Below are positions 22,497 to 32,284 of a stretch of 64,000 nucleotides of DNA, piece after piece (the stretch's first letter is position 1; each line of letters opens with the position of its first letter). The notes below the pieces were generated by a model. The model was not told where the DNA came from and ran no database searches. It saw nothing but the letters and a program-made list of their open reading frames with translations. Both the position numbers and the translations under genes were made by a program. This DNA comes from Toxorhynchites rutilus septentrionalis (taxonomy: Eukaryota; Arthropoda; Insecta; Diptera; Culicidae): contig NC_073745.1 in NCBI RefSeq assembly GCF_029784135.1, forward strand, positions 239,540,191 through 239,604,190. The letters are read 5' to 3'.

Positions 22497-25400
22497 TCAC
22501 ACTCGAAGATCGATAGCTTTAAGGAAAACATATATTTGGGACATGTAATCAAGGTCTAACCGAGCCAACACATCTCTCACCGGCACATTGGACTGCTTTC
22601 CTCCAGCCCGAAGGGAGTTTTCTAAATTCGATCTGGCGACAAGATACAACTCGCACGACCAAACAACGTGTTCGATATCGTGGTAACCATGGCCACAACC
22701 GCAGAGATTGCTGTCGGCAAGATTAAAACGAAAAAGCAGCGCGTCTAACGAACAGTGATTGGACATGAGTCGGGAGAAGGTGCGAATAAAGTCCCGACTC
22801 AATTCCAGACTTTTGAACCACGGATTGAGGCTAACCTTAGGGATAATTGAGTGGAGCCACCGGCCCAATTCATCTTCGTTCCATTTGCGTTGCCAGTTAA
22901 CGATGGTATTTTTACGAACTAAAGAATAAAATTCATTGAAGGCGATTTGACGCTGATAAATTTCGCCTTCAATTGCACCTACCTTTGCTAATGAGTCAGC
23001 CCTCTCATTACCCGGAATTGAGCAATGTGAAGGGACCCAGACAAAGGTAATGACATAACAGCGTCTGGATAAAGCACTCAAAATTTCTCGTATTCTCTCA
23101 AGGAAGTACGGCGAGTGCTTTTCCGGCCTCACTGAACGGATAGCTTCGACAGAGCTAAGACTATCCGTTACAATGTGATAGTGTTCAACAGGTCGTGAGG
23201 CGACGCTGTCCAGCGCCCAGTGTATTGCTGCCAATTCAGCAATATACACTGAGCAAGGATACTGAAGACTGTGTGAGGTGCTAAAAAATTTGTTGAACAC
23301 TCCAAATCCTGTGGACTCATTCATAGAGGACCCATCAGTAAAGTACATATTATCACAATTGACACGCCCATACTTTGCTTCGAAAATCGTAGGAACGATC
23401 CCCGATCGATGATAATCTGGAATTCCATGGATATCCTGCATCATGGACAGATCAAAATGCACAGAGGAATTGATGTAGTCAGGAAAACAAACACGGTTGG
23501 GAATATACGAAGAAGGATCAACCTGCATGGAGACGAATTCATGATATGAGCTCATGAATCCAGAATGAAAATTTAGCTCGATCAGCTGCTCAAAATTTCC
23601 GATCACCAATGGGTTCATAACCTTACACCGAATGAAGAACCGAAGAGATAATAAATTGAAGCGATCTTTTAGTGGGAGTACGCCTGCCAAAACCTCGAGA
23701 CTCATGGTATGCGTTGAGGGCATACATCCCAACGCAATACGGAGACAAAGATACTGAATTCGCTCGAGTTTAATGAGGTGTGTTTTGGCAGCTGATTGAA
23801 AACAGAAACTGCCATACTCCATCACTGAGAGAATAGTTGTTCGATACAACATTAGAAGATCTTCGGGATGGGCTCCCCACCAGGTGCCGGTAATTGTACG
23901 GAGAAAGTTTATTCTTTGTTGGCATTTTTTACTCAGATACCTAATATGGGCCCCCCAAGTACATTTGGAGTCGAACCAGACCCCAAGATACTTGAAAGAC
24001 ATAGCATGAGTGATCGGTTTACCCAAAAGTTGAAGCTTTGGTTTTGCTGGTCTATGCTTCCTAGAAAAAACCACCATCTCTGTTTTCTCCGTGGAGAATT
24101 CGATCCCTAGCCCAATGGCCCAGGTTGAAAAATTGTTCAAAGTATCTTGTAAGGGTCCTTGCAGTTCGGATTCGTTTGATCCTACGACAGACACCACTCC
24201 ATCATCTGCAAGTTGTCTTAGGTTGCAATTTTGTGTAAGGCAATTGTCGATGTCGCTTACATAGAAGTTGTACAAAAGGGGGCTTAAACATGAGCCCTGG
24301 GGGAGTCCCATGTAGGAGACCCGACTTACTGTCGAATCCCCGTGAGAAAAATTCAAATGTTTCTCACAAAGCAAGTTATATAACATATTATTCAATAGAG
24401 GCGGCAGACCCCGAGAGTGTAATTTGTCTGACAGGACCTCTATTGAAACAGAATCAAAGGCCCCCTTTATGTCCAAGAATACTGAAGCCATTTGTTTTTT
24501 TTCGGCGTAAGCCAATTGAATTTCTGAAGAAAGCAACGCAAGACAATCATTCGTCCCCTTGCCCCTGCGGAACCCATATTGTGTATCTGAGAGTAGGCCA
24601 TTCGTTTCAACCCATCGATCAAGGCGAAACAAGATCATTTTCTCCAACAATTTCCGTATACAAGACAGCATTGCTATTGGGCGGTACGAATTGAAATCGG
24701 ACGCGGGTTTTCCGGGTTTTTGAATAGCTATAACTCGTACTTGTCTCCAATCATCTGGAACAATATTATGCTCCAGAAACCGATTGAATAAGTTCAACAA
24801 GCGATGTTTCGCCACATCAGGGAGATTTTTCAGCAAGTTGAACTTAATTCTATCCGATCCCGGAGCAGAATTGTTACATGAAAGGAGAGCAAGAGAGAAT
24901 TCTACCATCGAAAACTCGGAATCAAGATCGCACCTATCTTGTGGTATATCTCGAACAATTTTTTGCACAGGAGCTGAATCAGGACAAACCTTTCGTGCAA
25001 AATTAAAGATCCATCGATGTGAATATTCCTCGCTTTCATTGGATGAAGAGCGATTTCTCATGTTTCGAGCCACTTTCCATAATTTTTTCATTGACGTTTC
25101 TCGTGACAAACCTCCCACGAAATTTCGCCAATAAGCACGTTTTTTCCCTTTGATCAAATTTTTGAACTGATTCTCAAGGGCTAAATACGTTTGAAAATTT
25201 TCAGGAGTACCACGTTTCCGAAAAGCTTTAAATGCATTCGATTTTTCTACATAAAGCTTGGAACATTGGCTATCCCACCATAGATTGGGAGGCCTTCGGA
25301 AAATGGTGGAACCTGGATTGGGTTTCGTTTGAGCGCGAACTGCGCTGTCATAGATCAAACGAGAAAGGAAGTTATACTCCTCCAATGGAGGTAAACCATC

Positions 25401-26180
25401 TCTGGAATTGATGGCTAGAGTAATCGCGTCCGCATATTTTTTCCAGTCAATGTGTCTTGTGAGGTCATATGCCATGTTTATAGATTCAGAAGAATTCGAC
25501 CCAATGGTGATGGAAATTTTGATTGGCAAGTGATCACTACCGTTGGGGTCCTGGATTACATCCCACTTGCAATCTAACGATAGTGAATTCGAGCAAAGCG
25601 AGAGGTCAAGAGCACTTGGGTTAGCAGGAGGTTTAGGTACACGTGTTGTTTCCCCAGTGTTCAAAACGGTCATATTGAAGCTGTTACAAAGGTCATATAT
25701 CAACAATGAACGATTGTCGTCGTACTGTTCCCCCCAGGCAGTTCCGTGAGAGTTGAAGTCTCCCAAGATCAATCGTGGCTCAGGAAGGAGTGAGCACATG
25801 TCAACAAGTTGCTTGCGGCTAACCGCAGCTCTCGGAGGCCAATACAAGCTGACAATACAGAGGTCTTTGCCTCTGATGTTTGCATGACAAGCAACAGCTT
25901 CAATCCCTCCAATAGGTGGAAGGTCAATTCGAAAAAATGAGTGGCACTTATTGATCCCCAATAGCACCCCTCCGTATCTGTCATCACGGTCCAAGCGTAC
26001 AATATTGAAATCATGGAAAGAGAGATCATCTCGCGAAGAAAGCCAAGTTTCGGACAGAGCAAAAACATCACAATTGAACTTATGAATTAAAAATTTGAAT
26101 GTATCCAATTTAGGGATAAGACTACGACAATTCCACTGTAAAACAGTGATATCTCCGACCTCTCTATTTGAATTAGACAT
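22497..26180 (-). CDS. Element B ORF2: endonuclease-reverse transcriptase-RNase H
   Basis: Enzyme that nicks target DNA and copies the element RNA (target-primed reverse transcription). Start chosen at the ATG at 26180 (MSNSNREVGD); the TTG codon just before it is not needed. An APE-type endonuclease occupies residues about 10-225 (QWNCRS, ETWLSS, GDFNSHGTAW near 143, GSDHLPI near 216). The RT spans about 440-730: YRPIAMLSCIRKLLEKMI, QYGFRRGKGTND near 533, FLDIKGAFDS, GLPQGSCLSPLLY, catalytic LADDG near 659, KYLGVWFDS. RNase H spans about 945-1070: FTDGSS, AELAAIHWALD, VTDSLSSVEAIRS, WVPSHCSIPGNERADSLAKV. A C-terminal CGCGHGYHDIEHVVWSC motif lies near 1163. No stops or frameshifts, and the length is normal for the clade. 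The LADD box has Leu where Phe/Tyr is usual. Confidence 0.92.
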   Translation of the reverse strand: MSNSNREVGDITVLQWNCRSLIPKLDTFKFLIHKFNCDVFALSETWLSSRDDLSFHDFNIVRLDRDDRYGGVLLGINKCHSFFRIDLPPIGGIEAVACHANIRGKDLCIVSLYWPPRAAVSRKQLVDMCSLLPEPRLILGDFNSHGTAWGEQYDDNRSLLIYDLCNSFNMTVLNTGETTRVPKPPANPSALDLSLCSNSLSLDCKWDVIQDPNGSDHLPIKISITIGSNSSESINMAYDLTRHIDWKKYADAITLAINSRDGLPPLEEYNFLSRLIYDSAVRAQTKPNPGSTIFRRPPNLWWDSQCSKLYVEKSNAFKAFRKRGTPENFQTYLALENQFKNLIKGKKRAYWRNFVGGLSRETSMKKLWKVARNMRNRSSSNESEEYSHRWIFNFARKVCPDSAPVQKIVRDIPQDRCDLDSEFSMVEFSLALLSCNNSAPGSDRIKFNLLKNLPDVAKHRLLNLFNRFLEHNIVPDDWRQVRVIAIQKPGKPASDFNSYRPIAMLSCIRKLLEKMILFRLDRWVETNGLLSDTQYGFRRGKGTNDCLALLSSEIQLAYAEKKQMASVFLDIKGAFDSVSIEVLSDKLHSRGLPPLLNNMLYNLLCEKHLNFSHGDSTVSRVSYMGLPQGSCLSPLLYNFYVSDIDNCLTQNCNLRQLADDGVVSVVGSNESELQGPLQDTLNNFSTWAIGLGIEFSTEKTEMVVFSRKHRPAKPKLQLLGKPITHAMSFKYLGVWFDSKCTWGAHIRYLSKKCQQRINFLRTITGTWWGAHPEDLLMLYRTTILSVMEYGSFCFQSAAKTHLIKLERIQYLCLRIALGCMPSTHTMSLEVLAGVLPLKDRFNLLSLRFFIRCKVMNPLVIGNFEQLIELNFHSGFMSSYHEFVSMQVDPSSYIPNRVCFPDYINSSVHFDLSMMQDIHGIPDYHRSGIVPTIFEAKYGRVNCDNMYFTDGSSMNESTGFGVFNKFFSTSHSLQYPCSVYIAELAAIHWALDSVASRPVEHYHIVTDSLSSVEAIRSVRPEKHSPYFLERIREILSALSRRCYVITFVWVPSHCSIPGNERADSLAKVGAIEGEIYQRQIAFNEFYSLVRKNTIVNWQRKWNEDELGRWLHSIIPKVSLNPWFKSLELSRDFIRTFSRLMSNHCSLDALLFRFNLADSNLCGCGHGYHDIEHVVWSCELYLVARSNLENSLRAGGKQSNVPVRDVLARLDLDYMSQIYVFLKAIDLRV

Positions 26181-27738
26181 CAAGAGAGATAATCATTGCA
26201 AGGAGGGGCCATGTTTGCATCAATTGTTGCAAAATTGTCTTTAATACTGGAAGCATTGAAATGACAATGGTTCTGATGGAGTCGGAAACGTTAAAACACT
26301 TGAAGATTTGATCCAAAAGGTCAGACAACTTTATAAATCCCGATTGGGAAGTTGAGCTGGACGGAAAAATAGGGACAGTTGGGGTTTTTAATGTCCCCTC
26401 GAGTGCTGGGTCGTTCGAAGGTGAATTATTCCCACGGAAGCCAGGAGGAACCTGATTTTGCTTGTCCGCTGCACTCGTTTTTTTAGGCAAGCTAACAGGG
26501 GATATCACCGGAGGGACTTGTGATTGAATTTTGGGAGTGGTCACATTTTTGCGCCGGGGATTCCCTTGGGAAATAAACGGTGTACCCCCGTGAGCTGTGT
26601 CCGCTTCCATTTCGTCAACTGGCAACGTGGAAAAGATATTGTGTGAGGAGATTGGATGTTGTTGTTGTTGGACCTGTGGAGAAGCGCCCTTTAAAATTTC
26701 CGCAAAAGTGCGTTTCGAGCGTTCCTTTAAAGAGCGCTTCTGTTTCTCCCAGCGACTCTTGTAATTTTCACAAGCTGAGAGCTCATGTGGGGTCCCCCCG
26801 CAATATGGACACTTATGCTCAGTCGCACTGCAGGATTTGCCCACATGTTGCTCTCCGCAAGTGGCACAGCGCTCCTTGTTGGCGCAGTAGTCTGCTGTGT
26901 GACCAACTGACTTGCATTTGTTGCAAGTCATGGGCTTTGGCACGAAGAGACGCAGCGGAAGCCTCAATTTGTCCACCATAACGTAGTCAGGGAGGGCGGA
27001 ACCAGCAAAAGTTACTCGAAACGAGTCGGACGGCGTGAATTTTGTTTTTCCCTCTTCCTGGGACACTTTTCCTAATTGATGGCAGTCCAAAATTTTAACT
27101 TTCGTCAAAGGGAGCTTTTTAAATCTGCCATCTCCCTCTTTTATTAATGCGCTCGTCAGACCCGTTTCTGTGATCACCCCCGAAATTTCTACGTTATGGC
27201 AGGGCACATAGACGCGATATTCTAGTACGAACCTATTGTCGACAACAATCTCGTTAGCTTGCTTCCGATCAGCCACGACAACACGCAGTTTGTTCGGTCG
27301 AACCTTTCTAATTTCGACCACGGAGGAATAATTTTTTGTCAGATCTTTCATGATCTGAATGACGTTGAGCGATTTCCCGTTGGGTTTTGGCCGGAAGAAA
27401 ACAACCCATGGGCCAGATCCAGATGCATCTTCTGGATAGACCTTGACACGCGGAGAGGGGACAACTGCGGGGGAGGACGAGGTCGATTGTTGAGCGGGAG
27501 CGGGAACAGTTGGGCTGGGAGGCAAGTTCGGGAGATAATCGGAAGCGGGAGCGGGAGATTGAGGGGGCGAAGTGGAAAAGTTTGCCAATTTTCTTGAAGG
27601 GGGCTTGTTGAGGTTGATTAACTCTTCCTCTGAAAAGACATCGTCTGAGGGGGGAACGCGTTTAAGTGACTTCCCAGTAGTTAGTGAGGAGGAAACATCA
27701 GATTCAATGTCCATATCAAGAGGATCGCACTCTGCCAT
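26173..27738 (-). CDS. Element B ORF1: gag-like RNA-binding protein
   Basis: Nucleic-acid chaperone/RNP protein of the LINE, 521 aa. The N-terminus (MAECDPLDMD) is acidic and Ser/Pro-rich to about residue 110. A folded middle region follows (GPWVVFFRPKPNGKSLNVIQ, then VEIRKVRPNKLRVVV). Three zinc knuckles lie around residues 271-322: CNKCKSVGHTADYC, CATCGEQHVGKSC, CPYCGGTPHELSAC. A Lys/Arg-rich stretch (KRSLKERSKRTFAEILKG), a Pro/Ser/Gln-rich linker and a hydrophobic C-terminus complete it. Its stop TAA lies inside the start of ORF2 (ATGTCTAA, 8-nt overlap), which suggests that ORF2 is reached by termination-reinitiation. Intact. Confidence 0.9.
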   Translation of the reverse strand: MAECDPLDMDIESDVSSSLTTGKSLKRVPPSDDVFSEEELINLNKPPSRKLANFSTSPPQSPAPASDYLPNLPPSPTVPAPAQQSTSSSPAVVPSPRVKVYPEDASGSGPWVVFFRPKPNGKSLNVIQIMKDLTKNYSSVVEIRKVRPNKLRVVVADRKQANEIVVDNRFVLEYRVYVPCHNVEISGVITETGLTSALIKEGDGRFKKLPLTKVKILDCHQLGKVSQEEGKTKFTPSDSFRVTFAGSALPDYVMVDKLRLPLRLFVPKPMTCNKCKSVGHTADYCANKERCATCGEQHVGKSCSATEHKCPYCGGTPHELSACENYKSRWEKQKRSLKERSKRTFAEILKGASPQVQQQQHPISSHNIFSTLPVDEMEADTAHGGTPFISQGNPRRKNVTTPKIQSQVPPVISPVSLPKKTSAADKQNQVPPGFRGNNSPSNDPALEGTLKTPTVPIFPSSSTSQSGFIKLSDLLDQIFKCFNVSDSIRTIVISMLPVLKTILQQLMQTWPLLAMIISLDV

Positions 27739-28106
27739 TATGGCAGATATACAATTATACTTTTTCTTTTTTTTTTTTAAATCCTTAACCTAATATATAT
27801 ATAAACTAAAATACTTGAAGCGCACGGTAACGGTGCTCCAATCGAACCACGTGATGATCGCTTGGCACAACAGCAATGGTGTATCGCACCACAATACGAT
27901 GACGAGGAACGGCACACGCTCACAGCGCCCGCAGTGGAGGACTTCTCCCTCCCGCTGGTTGTGATTACTTATCTTCACTCTCGCAATAAAGAAAACGTTA
28001 GAGCGACACAATCACTTCAGCGAAACCGATAACGGTATTGTTCCAACACAATAACGGACACGAACAACTTTGCGTCCGGCGGCTTCGGACTGCGCGAGCT
28101 GACTGA
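27739..28106 (-). promoter_or_regulatory. 5' UTR / internal promoter region of element B
   Basis: 368 bp from the transposed 5' end to the ORF1 ATG. It starts with TCAGTC, resembling the arthropod initiator. LINEs of this clade carry an internal promoter here; activity is inferred only. An A-rich run precedes the ORF1 start. Confidence 0.55.
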
Positions 28107-28117
28107 AAATCGCGTAG
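28107..28117. repeat. Target site duplication of element B (right)
   Basis: AAATCGCGTAG, identical to 22084-22094. Joining the flanks restores a continuous IS630-type transposon reading. Confidence 0.85.
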
Positions 28118-28560
28118 TTGAACGAAATGAAATGGCCATTAAATTACCATGGAAGTGTACACGACGATGCTGACGAAGTTCGAAAGCATGGTGATGGACG
28201 ACGAATTCTACGCCAAGACAGACTTCGAACAGTTTCTCGTCAGGTTGTTCGTACAGCAACCTGAAGAGAAAAGGTGGCAGAGATGTTCAAGTATGTGAAA
28301 CTGTTGGAGTTCGTTAAGTATTTATGTGGCTTGAAAAGCGACATTTTCACTGAAACCGAGATTTTCAACCAGAAAAATAACGTGATCTGATGTCTGGAAA
28401 AACCTTTACCTGGGGGAACACGATTGTTTTGCCCAGCTTTGGCCGGATTAAGCATCCATTCATTTCCAAAAGAAGGCCTTGAAATGGTATGCCTTGAAAT
28501 TTATGACTGACCAGTACAAAGAAAACAGAAAACCCTCAAAAACTGAATGATTATTGAAAA
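28107..28560 (+). pseudogene. IS630-type (ITmD37E-like) transposase, right part
   Basis: Continuation of the gene broken by element B. Across several frames one reads KFESMVMDDEFYAKTDFEQF (first Asp block), then LCGLKSDIFTETEIF and a decayed ECLEK.LLP..LFCPALA region corresponding to the second block. Many stops and frameshifts make it an old copy. Confidence 0.65.
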
Positions 28561-28671
28561 ATAAAGACATTTTGTAATGTTATTGACCCATCCCATGAGG
28601 TTCTGCACCAAAGAACCAAATTTCGGATCAAGTTTTAGGAGAAAATTTGTAATGTTATTTGATTGAGCACT

Positions 28672-30308
28672 TTTTTATCCAATTTGTTTATTTATTTAGG
28701 CTCATTATTTAGTATTTAGCCGTAATAGATCCGGATTTAATCATGTACATGTTACATGTTTACAGTATCTATAAATTGTATATTACACAATAGCCATTTA
28801 GGTGTGAGTGTTCCTTTTATTCTGTTTTTTAGTTGACCGGACAGCGAAAAGAGTTGATATGATCATTGTTATGTGCTATTAATATAAAGTGACCAGATGG
28901 TCAGAGGTCTAACGCGGGACACATAAAACAAAACGTTATGTATATACGTCATCTGAGCATAAACCATAGTTCAGCGAGTCTAAATTGATCAGTATTACTT
29001 AACTGAGTATCGGCACTCAGTTGTGATTTTTCGGTGGTTTAGATTTTATTTACGCCCGAAAATCACTCACTCAATCAGAGCATTTACGCCTGGCAAGCAC
29101 GATTCAAATTCTACAATTTTCTTCAAATTACCGAATGGAATGCTCGAAAATTTCTATTCATTTTTCATCGATTTTAGTGTTAACGTATGCATTAAAAAAA
29201 TGGAGTAATTTCGGATAGATGATAGATAATTTATAGGAACAAATTTTCTTTAAATCTTACGTTTATGAGGTCTACGTTTTTTTAAATGGTTCAAGGCTGT
29301 TGATACGCTGCAGCAGCACTGTCAAGCATCTTGATGATTTTTCCATACTGCAAGCTCCACCCCACAACGAAAGAGTTGGACATCCTGAGGCACTTTGTGC
29401 CCGCCAGATATAGCCGATCTGGTATTTACAATATCATCTCTTTGCCGCTCCTTAATCCGGGAGATCGAAGCAACTGGCCAAACGGTGAAGAATAATCTGG
29501 CCAACATGGACATTTTTTTTGCGGAAACGTCAGACGAGACCGGCCGTATCTGAGCAGCAGGCAATCACCTAGAAGGAGTAGCTTGAGATGCTGGTGAAAA
29601 ACTTCTTTCCGGCGAAAGAAGTGAAAAACTTCCACCAAAGCCACGAAAAGGTAAAATAACATGCCGGTATGACGAGTATACACTAGTTCTTCCGGATTAT
29701 TTAAAACGTTAAGCCCTGACCGAGCTAGGGGACTAAAGATGAACTTGTCGTCTGACTCACGTTGGTCCCTGCGGATCAATAGGGGACTTTTATAAAAATC
29801 ACTTTCCAATTTTGTTGCTGTCGCTTCCAGTTGACACTCTCTAAACAAAAAGCCCAATGTCGGTGCGATGAAACCAGCTCAACGTATTAATTTTTGGATG
29901 CGCTCTTGAACAGTCTGCCAAATAAAATTTTGTTTGAGGCTCATCCATTTAAGAAAATCAACATGATCAAATTGTGATATTGCAATATATTGATATCGCG
30001 GGACATTTTCGTTTCTTTTGCCAAATGCGGGACGTTTCGCGGGACGGAATCTTACGCGGGACGTCTGGTCAGTTTATATTAATAGCACAACAGCCCTATG
30101 TTTCTTGCAGATCAGAGCAGTTTCAAGCAGAGCTTGTATGGATGGAAAGAGACTAGGACTCCGACCGTGAATCGATCTCCATCGCTGATGATTATTGCGT
30201 GGACGTAGTTATTCAGTAACAACACAAAGATAGTCGATTGAGGGCCCTGATTTTGAACTCACGATCGATCGCTTAGTAAGCGAATGTGTTATCTGTGTGG
30301 CCACGAAT
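28672..30308 (-). mobile_element. Second SINE family, copy 1, split by a hAT-type element
   Basis: Sequence outside 28885-30076 (about 445 bp) matches the SINE at 31118-31639. Shared on the minus strand are a tRNA-like head with a B-box-like GAGTTCAAAATC, the bases around CAATCATCAGCG/CAATCATCATGTG, TTAGGTG/TTAGGCAC and the tail ATGAGCCTAAATAAATAAAC. Confidence 0.7.
28885..30076. mobile_element. hAT-type DNA element with 8-bp TSD
   Basis: A 1192-bp element with ends TAAAGTGACCAG and CTGGTCAGTTTA (12-bp inverted repeat, one mismatch). GCGGGAC motifs lie inside both ends. The 8-bp duplication TATTAATA sits at 28877-28884 and 30077-30084. An 8-bp TSD and a TGACCAGA-type end are hAT hallmarks. 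No transposase domain is recognisable. A 143-codon minus-strand frame (29857-29426) has no known motif, so the copy is probably non-autonomous. Confidence 0.8.
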
Positions 30309-31094
30309 ACTCCCTGAATAAACATAACATGTTATAATATGTTATAATATGAATTCATTGAAACGAATTTGATTTTCATGCACCAATCAAAAAATACATA
30401 ATAACTTTTAAACTATTTTAAATTTTTATTTTTATGTTTCTTGAGATATCTCTTTACTTACTCAACCAAACTTGAATGTCTATATACCATTGAATGAATG
30501 ATTAAATAGTTGTTTGAAGGGAAGTGGGTAGACCTAGGTTCCACTTTGTATTTTATGAAAAACAAGCATTTGGAAGACAGAAGCGTTGTCACGTCACAGA
30601 AATATAGCATTTTCTTTTAGTTTATCAGATGAACTTGTCCAAACATGTTTTTATTTGGATTTCTCTTAGCAAACAATAATAAAGAAGTATGAACTGTCTC
30701 AAGAAGTTGTTGTCATGTCATGAAAAGTATATGATCCTTTCCAACGTGACGTGACAACATTGACTCACTATAGACACAACTTGAACAATGTTAGGGTAAA
30801 ATTGAGAAATTTTCCTACAAGAATCATTAGTTGGAGAACATTCTATAGTTAGTTTGGCTTGTTGTCAGTCAAATACTTTCGTGACGTGACAACACCTGAC
30901 TTTTTGCTGTTTCGGACTGTTGAGCATTGATGATTAATTTCATTAATTTCAGATCCAGTTAAAACCATACAAATAAACTTTGTTCTATGGTTTGTCAACA
31001 AAAGATGAACATTATACAAAGAAAGTGCACATACAAACGTACACGCATTCGGCAACGGTCAACAAATTCCTCCTCGGAATTACACATCAAAAAT
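30309..31094. other. Unassigned AT-rich sequence
   Basis: The phrase GTGACGTGACAAC and close variants (TGTCACGTCAC, GTTGTCATGTCATG) recur several times between 30580 and 30895 on both strands. Otherwise nothing is recognised. Confidence 0.35.
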
Positions 31095-31117
31095 AAGACC
31101 CCCTTCCCAACAACGAT

Positions 31118-31639
31118 TTTTTTTTATCCCAACAGTTTATTTTATTAGGCTCATGTAGCAATTCAGCTGTAACAGAGCCGAATTCATTCGTGTACATTTT
31201 TTATCTTTAGATAACTTTTGTTGTATATTACGCTGTTACTATTTTGAGGCGTAAGAGTATCGCTATCTATCGATAAACATTATTTTTATCTATAACACAG
31301 TAGCCGTTTAGGCACAATAGAATTCCTATTCTATCGATGCACAACACATGTCGCCTTTCTCCGGCGTAAGAATATTGCTATTGTTCGAATGTTCACAGTT
31401 GGGCTGTTCACAGCGGGACTGATGATATGAGGCTTCCTTTGTTGCGTTATTAATAGTGCCAATTATCGATGCAGCAGACCGAAAATGTGAGCGGTAAGGG
31501 ACTGGGATTACCGACACATGATGATTGTTGCGTGGACATAGTAGCTAGAATAACACACTAAGATAGTCAGTTGAGGGGCCCTGAGTTATGAGCTCATGAT
31601 CGTTCGCTTAGTAGCGGACACGCAACCAATTAGGCTACG
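31118..31639 (-). mobile_element. Second SINE family, copy 2, with long target duplication
   Basis: Minus-strand tRNA-derived SINE of about 522 bp. The head has an A-box-like TAGCCTAATTGG near 31634-31623 and a B-box region around GATCATGAGCTCATAACTC. The 3' end reads ATGAGCCTAATAAAATAAAC then a short A-rich tail at 31118-31126. It is flanked by a 23-bp direct repeat (31095-31117 and 31640-31662, one mismatch). The tail resembles that of the I-clade LINEs here. Confidence 0.8.
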
Positions 31640-31662
31640 AAGACCCCCTTCCCAACAATGAT

Positions 31663-32284
31663 GATGATGGCCATTTTGGATTTGCCATTTTGGAGTAGCG
31701 GCCATTTTGGATTTGCCTTTTTTTTATAAATAACTGTGTTCTACTAGTCAAGCCCTTTCATTTAATACCCATATTGATAAGATTTTGAGAAAATATGTAA
31801 TCCGCAATTTTTCAGCGGCCACCATTTTGGATTTTCAGAATCATGGAATACGCTGTTCTATAATGACTGCAGCCATTATCTATGTGTTCCAAATTTTGGT
31901 TCAATCGATCAACAGGAAGGGAGTCAAATGTCTTTCTATATGGAACAACGCTAGAGACAAACAAACAGGTTATATACATACACACAGGCCAAGCACACAT
32001 TTACACAAACACATTGTATATTGAAATGAAAATTATGTTATTGATTCATGGATCTAAAAATGGATCGAAAACAAATCCAAAATTTCTAAATACCAAGAAA
32101 GTTTGAATGTTTCAGTGTGTTTTTCTAATGATTTGTCGTGGTGCACCATAGTAAAATGTACTTTGATTTTCATGGCATGAAAAAATGAAAAACTAACTTC
32201 TTTACCATCGCTCTTATAGCCAACCACGCGTGGATACAAAAAAAAACTAAATTTCTAACTTGGTGACCTTTACAATATTTTAGT
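31663..32284. other. Unassigned sequence
   Basis: GCCATTTTGGATTTGCC-type short repeats occur at 31670-31720 and 31818. No gene recognised. Confidence 0.35.

Larger units (their letters stand above)
22095..28106 (-). mobile_element. Full-length I-clade LINE with intact ORFs (element B)
   Basis: A 6.0-kb non-LTR retrotransposon on the minus strand with an 11-13 bp target duplication and a tail of about 20 A at 22095-22113. The 5' end begins TCAGTCAGCTCGCG. Then come a 368-bp 5' UTR, uninterrupted ORF1 (521 aa), uninterrupted ORF2 (1227 aa) overlapping by 8 nt, and a 3' UTR ending CTGAGCCTGTAAAAATAAAC. RNase H plus an APE-type endonuclease and two ORFs fit the I clade (MosquI-like in mosquitoes; the family name is inferred). 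It is the most intact mobile element in the window and could be recently active. A close, truncated relative lies at 43221-46757. Confidence 0.92.

Noticed and set aside
24290..25134. Long + strand frames opposite element B ORF2
   Set aside because: Antisense shadows of the ORF2 coding sequence; they recur antisense to copy C for the same reason.
29426..29857. 143-codon frame inside the hAT-type element
   Set aside because: Lacks hAT dimerisation or DDE motifs; composition looks like antisense of non-coding DNA.
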